From: an uncultured Bacilli bacterium
GTDB lineage: Bacteria; Bacillota_I; Bacilli_A; RF39; UBA660
Length of the DNA: 8,327 nt
NCBI GenBank assembly: GCA_947624125.1
Contig: CANQIY010000042.1
Location: forward strand, 1 to 8,327
Direction of reading: 5' to 3'
Under the pieces are notes generated by a model. That model was not told where the DNA came from. It saw only the letters and a program-made list of their open reading frames with translations, and searched no databases. A program made the translations under genes and the position numbers. Of this stretch, positions 5,877-8,327 are shown one piece after another. How positions within the stretch are numbered: the stretch's first letter is position 1; each line of letters opens with the position of its first letter.

Positions 5877-7052
5877 ATGAGAGTAGGTATTTTTACAGAA
5901 GTTTATGACCCATATGTATCAGGCGTTTCAACAAGTGTTATGATGTTAAAAAAAGCTTTAGAAAATATGCATCACACAGTGTATATAGTCACAGCTAACT
6001 TAGAACGAGCTAAATTTAAGTATGATGATAAAAAAAAGGTTATGTATTTACCCGGTATTAAAACGGGAATGTATGAAACTAGACTTACAATATCCCGGTC
6101 GAAAAAAGCATTAAAGATAATTAAAGACTGGCATCTTGATATTATTCATGCTCAAACGGAATTTGGTGTTGGAAATTTTGCTAGAAATGTGGGAAAAAAA
6201 TTAAATATTCCCATTGTTTATACATATCATACATTATACGAAGATTATGTTCACTATATTACCCATGGTCATTTTAATGCTCTTGCTAAAAAAATAGCTA
6301 TCAAAATTACCAAAACAGCTTGTCATAATTGTGATGAATTAATTGTTCCAACTGATAAAATAAAAGATTTATTTATTAATAAATATCAGATAACAAAAGA
6401 AATTCATGTTATACCATCCGGTATCGATACTCAAAAATTTGTTTTAAATAAAGAAATGACCAAAGAAATAACAAAATTAAAAAATAAATATAAAATTAAC
6501 GATAATGATTTTATTGTGGGAACAATTGGGCGAGTTGGCGAAGAAAAAAGCTTAGACCAAGAAATTATAGCTTTTAAAAAATTACTTACTTATAATAAAA
6601 ATTTTAAACTTATTATTGGGGGAGATGGACCCGAACTTCCCAATTTAAAACAACTTGTTGATAAATTAAAAATACAAAAAAATGTTATTTTTACTGGCCG
6701 TATTCCTTATGAAAAAGTACCTATTTTCTATCACTTATTTAATGTCATGACTTCTTTTTCATTAACAGAAACTCAGGGTCTTACGATTATTGAAGCACTT
6801 GCTTCTTCTTTACCAGTTGTATGTATTAATGATATATCTTTTAAAAGTATGGTTGAAAATAATTATAATGGTCTTATTTTTAATAATCATGATGAATTTG
6901 TAAAAGATATTATCTATCTTCAAAATAATGAAGATGTCTATAAAGAAATGTGTAATAATGCTAAAAATAGTGTTTATGTTTATTCTAAAGAAGTATTTGC
7001 TTCCGAAGTATTAAAAATATATCATAAAGCATTAAGTAATAAAAAGTATTAA
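5877..7052 (+). CDS. GT4-family glycosyltransferase, probably 1,2-diacylglycerol 3-glucosyltransferase type
   Basis: GT-B fold enzymes of family 4 transfer sugar from a nucleotide donor with retention. This 391-residue protein has the N-terminal opening MRVGIFTEVYDPYVSGV, typical of the acceptor-side Rossmann domain, the segment YTYHTLYEDYVHYI (115-128) seen in monoglucosyl-diacylglycerol synthases, the inter-domain IPSGID (179-184), GRVGEEKSLD (218-227) and the GT4 E-x7-E motif E298-TQGLTII-E306. These suggest transfer of glucose from UDP-glucose to diacylglycerol at the inner membrane face, supplying a bilayer-shaping glycolipid or lipoteichoic-acid anchor. The acceptor cannot be fixed from sequence alone. 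No signal peptide is seen, so it is probably a peripheral membrane protein. It starts at ATG with GAGG just upstream, lies 83 bases after the PBP gene and has its own promoter. It converges on the ParB/Noc gene. Confidence 0.9.
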   Translation: MRVGIFTEVYDPYVSGVSTSVMMLKKALENMHHTVYIVTANLERAKFKYDDKKKVMYLPGIKTGMYETRLTISRSKKALKIIKDWHLDIIHAQTEFGVGNFARNVGKKLNIPIVYTYHTLYEDYVHYITHGHFNALAKKIAIKITKTACHNCDELIVPTDKIKDLFINKYQITKEIHVIPSGIDTQKFVLNKEMTKEITKLKNKYKINDNDFIVGTIGRVGEEKSLDQEIIAFKKLLTYNKNFKLIIGGDGPELPNLKQLVDKLKIQKNVIFTGRIPYEKVPIFYHLFNVMTSFSLTETQGLTIIEALASSLPVVCINDISFKSMVENNYNGLIFNNHDEFVKDIIYLQNNEDVYKEMCNNAKNSVYVYSKEVFASEVLKIYHKALSNKKY

Positions 7053-7058
7053 TCTTAT

Positions 7059-7103
7059 AAAAACTGACCAAAATAAAGTTAAATTTATTCTTGGCCAGTT
7101 TTT
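7059..7103. terminator. Bidirectional terminator between the glycosyltransferase and parB/noc
   Basis: Arms AAAAACTGACC (7059-7069) and GGCCAGTTTTT (7093-7103) pair over 11 positions. The one odd pair is A/C on the plus strand and G-U on the minus strand. An inner AATAAA/TTTATT stem continues the hairpin. Each direction ends in a run of five T's. It starts 7 bases after the glycosyltransferase stop and includes the stop and last codons of the ParB/Noc gene (7085-7105), so one hairpin serves both convergent genes. Confidence 0.85.
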
Positions 7104-8161
7104 ATTGTTATTGAATATTTTAATTCATTAGCATTTTCTTCTGATTCGATATTTACTATAAAATTATTATTTTTTAAATTATTCTCGGCATCTTTGACAA
7201 TATCTTTTGCTTTTGCTAAATCAATTATTGGCTTGTCTTGATTAGGTATTTCTACTACTTCTAAAGTTGGATTATTTACTGAAGAAATATCAAAATCAAG
7301 TAATTCTATTTCTTCCTCTGGTTCCGGGGCTTTTTTCTCTTCTTCCCCATCTTCAGACATACTCATATTAGCTTCTTCATCTTCTAAAAAGTTAAAAAAT
7401 TTATTTGGAATATTTGTCTCATTTTGCTTTTTAAAAAACTTAGGAATTATATCTTCATATTGTTTTTCTGAATCTACTTTTGGCGTAGTTTCTTCTTTTG
7501 CTTTCTCATTAACGTCATTGTTTTCAATTGTCTTATTATCTTTTTCTTTATCCATATTCTTTATTCTCATATCTAACTCTTTTACAGTTAGTCTTTCCTC
7601 TATTATTTTATTTAACCATTTATCTTGCTCTTCTTCATTTGGTAATTGTAATAAACTTCTAGCATGTCTTTCGGATATTTTGCCTTCAATGATAGCATCT
7701 TGCACATTTTTGCTTAAGGATAATAACCGTAATTTATTAGCGATGTTTGATTGACTTAATCCCATTTTTTTGGCTAATTCTTCTTGAGTTAAATAACCTT
7801 TGTCAAGAAGAGCTTTATATGATTTAGCTTCTTCAATTGAAGTTAAATCTTTTCTTTGCACATTTTCTACTATGGCAACTTCAGCACTACTCTTATCGTC
7901 CATATTAGAAATAATCGCAGGAACTTTAGTAAGACCAGCCATTTTTGCGGCTTTATATCTTCTTTCACCAGCAATTATTTCGTACTTTTCTCCAAGACGT
8001 CTTAAAACTAGGGGTTGAATAATCCCATGTTCTTTTATTGAAGTTGCAAGCTCTTTTAAAGCATTTTCGTCAAAACTTAATCGCGGTTGAAATCGATTAG
8101 GAATTATATCTTCAATAGGCACATTTAAAACTTGTAAGTTGTCTTTTTGCGTACCATCCAC
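7085..8161 (-). CDS. noc: ParB/Noc-family CTP-dependent DNA-binding protein, Noc-like
   Basis: ParB and Noc are CTP-switched DNA clamps that load at specific sites: ParB drives origin segregation, Noc blocks division over the nucleoid. The 358-residue product has the ParB N-domain (about 10-105) with NRFQPR (22-27), the CTP-binding GERRYKAAKMAGL (65-77) and ENVQRKDL (99-106), then a helix-turn-helix (about 124-145, SQSNIANKLRLL) and ISERHARSLLQL (162-173). The SNIANKLRLL and ERHAR segments and the helix-strand-strand C-terminus (about 314-354) look more like Noc than Spo0J; this is from memory of the family, so plain ParB remains possible. It lacks Noc's usual N-terminal amphipathic helix. 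The region 205-310 is an unusually long acidic linker with two KFF motifs. The start is GTG (8159-8161) with AAAGGGG somewhat far upstream. A promoter lies at 8193-8221. No parA is seen. Confidence 0.9.
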   Translation of the reverse strand: MDGTQKDNLQVLNVPIEDIIPNRFQPRLSFDENALKELATSIKEHGIIQPLVLRRLGEKYEIIAGERRYKAAKMAGLTKVPAIISNMDDKSSAEVAIVENVQRKDLTSIEEAKSYKALLDKGYLTQEELAKKMGLSQSNIANKLRLLSLSKNVQDAIIEGKISERHARSLLQLPNEEEQDKWLNKIIEERLTVKELDMRIKNMDKEKDNKTIENNDVNEKAKEETTPKVDSEKQYEDIIPKFFKKQNETNIPNKFFNFLEDEEANMSMSEDGEEEKKAPEPEEEIELLDFDISSVNNPTLEVVEIPNQDKPIIDLAKAKDIVKDAENNLKNNNFIVNIESEENANELKYSITIKTGQE

Positions 8162-8192
8162 TTAACATCTAGCCCCTTTACCTCTATTATTA

Positions 8193-8221
8193 ATTCTATC
8201 TTATTTACCTTATTTTTGCAA
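8193..8221 (-). promoter_or_regulatory. Sigma-A promoter of the parB/noc gene
   Basis: On the minus strand, TTGCAA (8216-8221), a 17-base spacer and TAGAAT (8193-8198) match sigma-A boxes at 4 and 5 of 6 positions. Transcription would start near 8186, about 25 bases before the GTG start, with AAAGGGG in the leader. A 10-base palindrome CGAAATTTCG (8242-8251) lies about 20 bases upstream of the -35 box. Confidence 0.65.
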
Positions 8222-8280
8222 TGGCTTTTTCAAAATTTTATCGAAATTTCGTAACAATTCAGACTAAGACACACTAAAAC

Positions 8281-8307
8281 GAGGGCTTTTTAAAAAGGCT
8301 CTCTTTT
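8281..8307 (+). terminator. Hairpin with T-run, oriented for rightward termination
   Basis: GAGGGC (8281-8286) pairs with GCTCTC (8298-8303) and the stem continues through TTTT/AAAA to a tiny loop. Two pairs are G-U on the plus strand but mismatches on the minus strand. TTTT follows at 8304-8307. This favours a rightward terminator. No rightward gene is visible between 8162 and 8281. It might instead act, less stably, as the end of a leftward gene beyond the right edge. Confidence 0.55.
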
Positions 8308-8327
8308 AATTGAATAAAATGTTATTA

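Noticed and set aside
8242..8251. Palindrome CGAAATTTCG as a parS or Noc-binding site
   Set aside because: It matches neither the parS (TGTTTCACGTGAAACA) nor the Noc-site pattern as I know them, and a single 10-base palindrome is weak evidence. Noted only as a possible local operator.

Overview
The window is a strongly A+T-rich stretch of ordinary chromosome from a low-GC Gram-positive bacterium (Bacillota, Bacilli side). It carries the delta subunit of RNA polymerase, a factor confined to Firmicutes, and an intact class A penicillin-binding protein, so the cell makes peptidoglycan and is not a wall-less mollicute. UGA works as a stop codon: the release factor 1 gene ends in TGA, and Trp is written TGG. 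The small proteins, the shortened PrmC and the extreme A+T bias fit a reduced-genome, gut-type Bacilli lineage (RF39, RFN20 or Erysipelotrichia-like). That placement is inference, not something the sequence proves.

Layout. Bases 29-3796 read leftward in three transcription units. The rightmost starts at a good sigma-A promoter (3768-3796). It holds a small ORF that has no ATG, GTG or TTG start (3400-3744, probably DUF1934/YwiB-like) followed by rpoE (delta), and ends at a hairpin terminator (2840-2868). Next is a cation diffusion facilitator gene (1930-2802) with no clear promoter of its own. Then prfA (release factor 1) and prmC (its glutamine methyltransferase) overlap by 4 bases, run from their own promoter (1894-1922) and stop at a strong terminator (29-60). 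Bases 3841-7052 read rightward: a bifunctional class A PBP starting at TTG, and a GT4 glycosyltransferase of the diacylglycerol glucosyltransferase type with its own promoter. This gene converges on a leftward ParB/Noc-type gene (7085-8161) through one bidirectional terminator that includes the last ParB codons. The right edge (8162-8327) holds the parB promoter and a hairpin oriented for rightward termination with no visible gene in front of it.

How the genes fit together. PrfA and PrmC form a functional pair: PrmC methylates the Gln of the GGQ loop in PrfA. The PBP and the glucosyltransferase both serve the cell envelope (glycan polymerisation and cross-linking; membrane glycolipid). The ParB/Noc protein is a CTP-dependent chromosome-organising factor. 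I see no mobile element, CRISPR array, tRNA, rRNA or defence system, and nothing that amounts to a new multi-gene system. The points most worth a second look are the ATA-start gene upstream of rpoE, the long ParB/Noc linker with two IP-x-KFF-like motifs, and an inverted repeat in the divergent promoter region.
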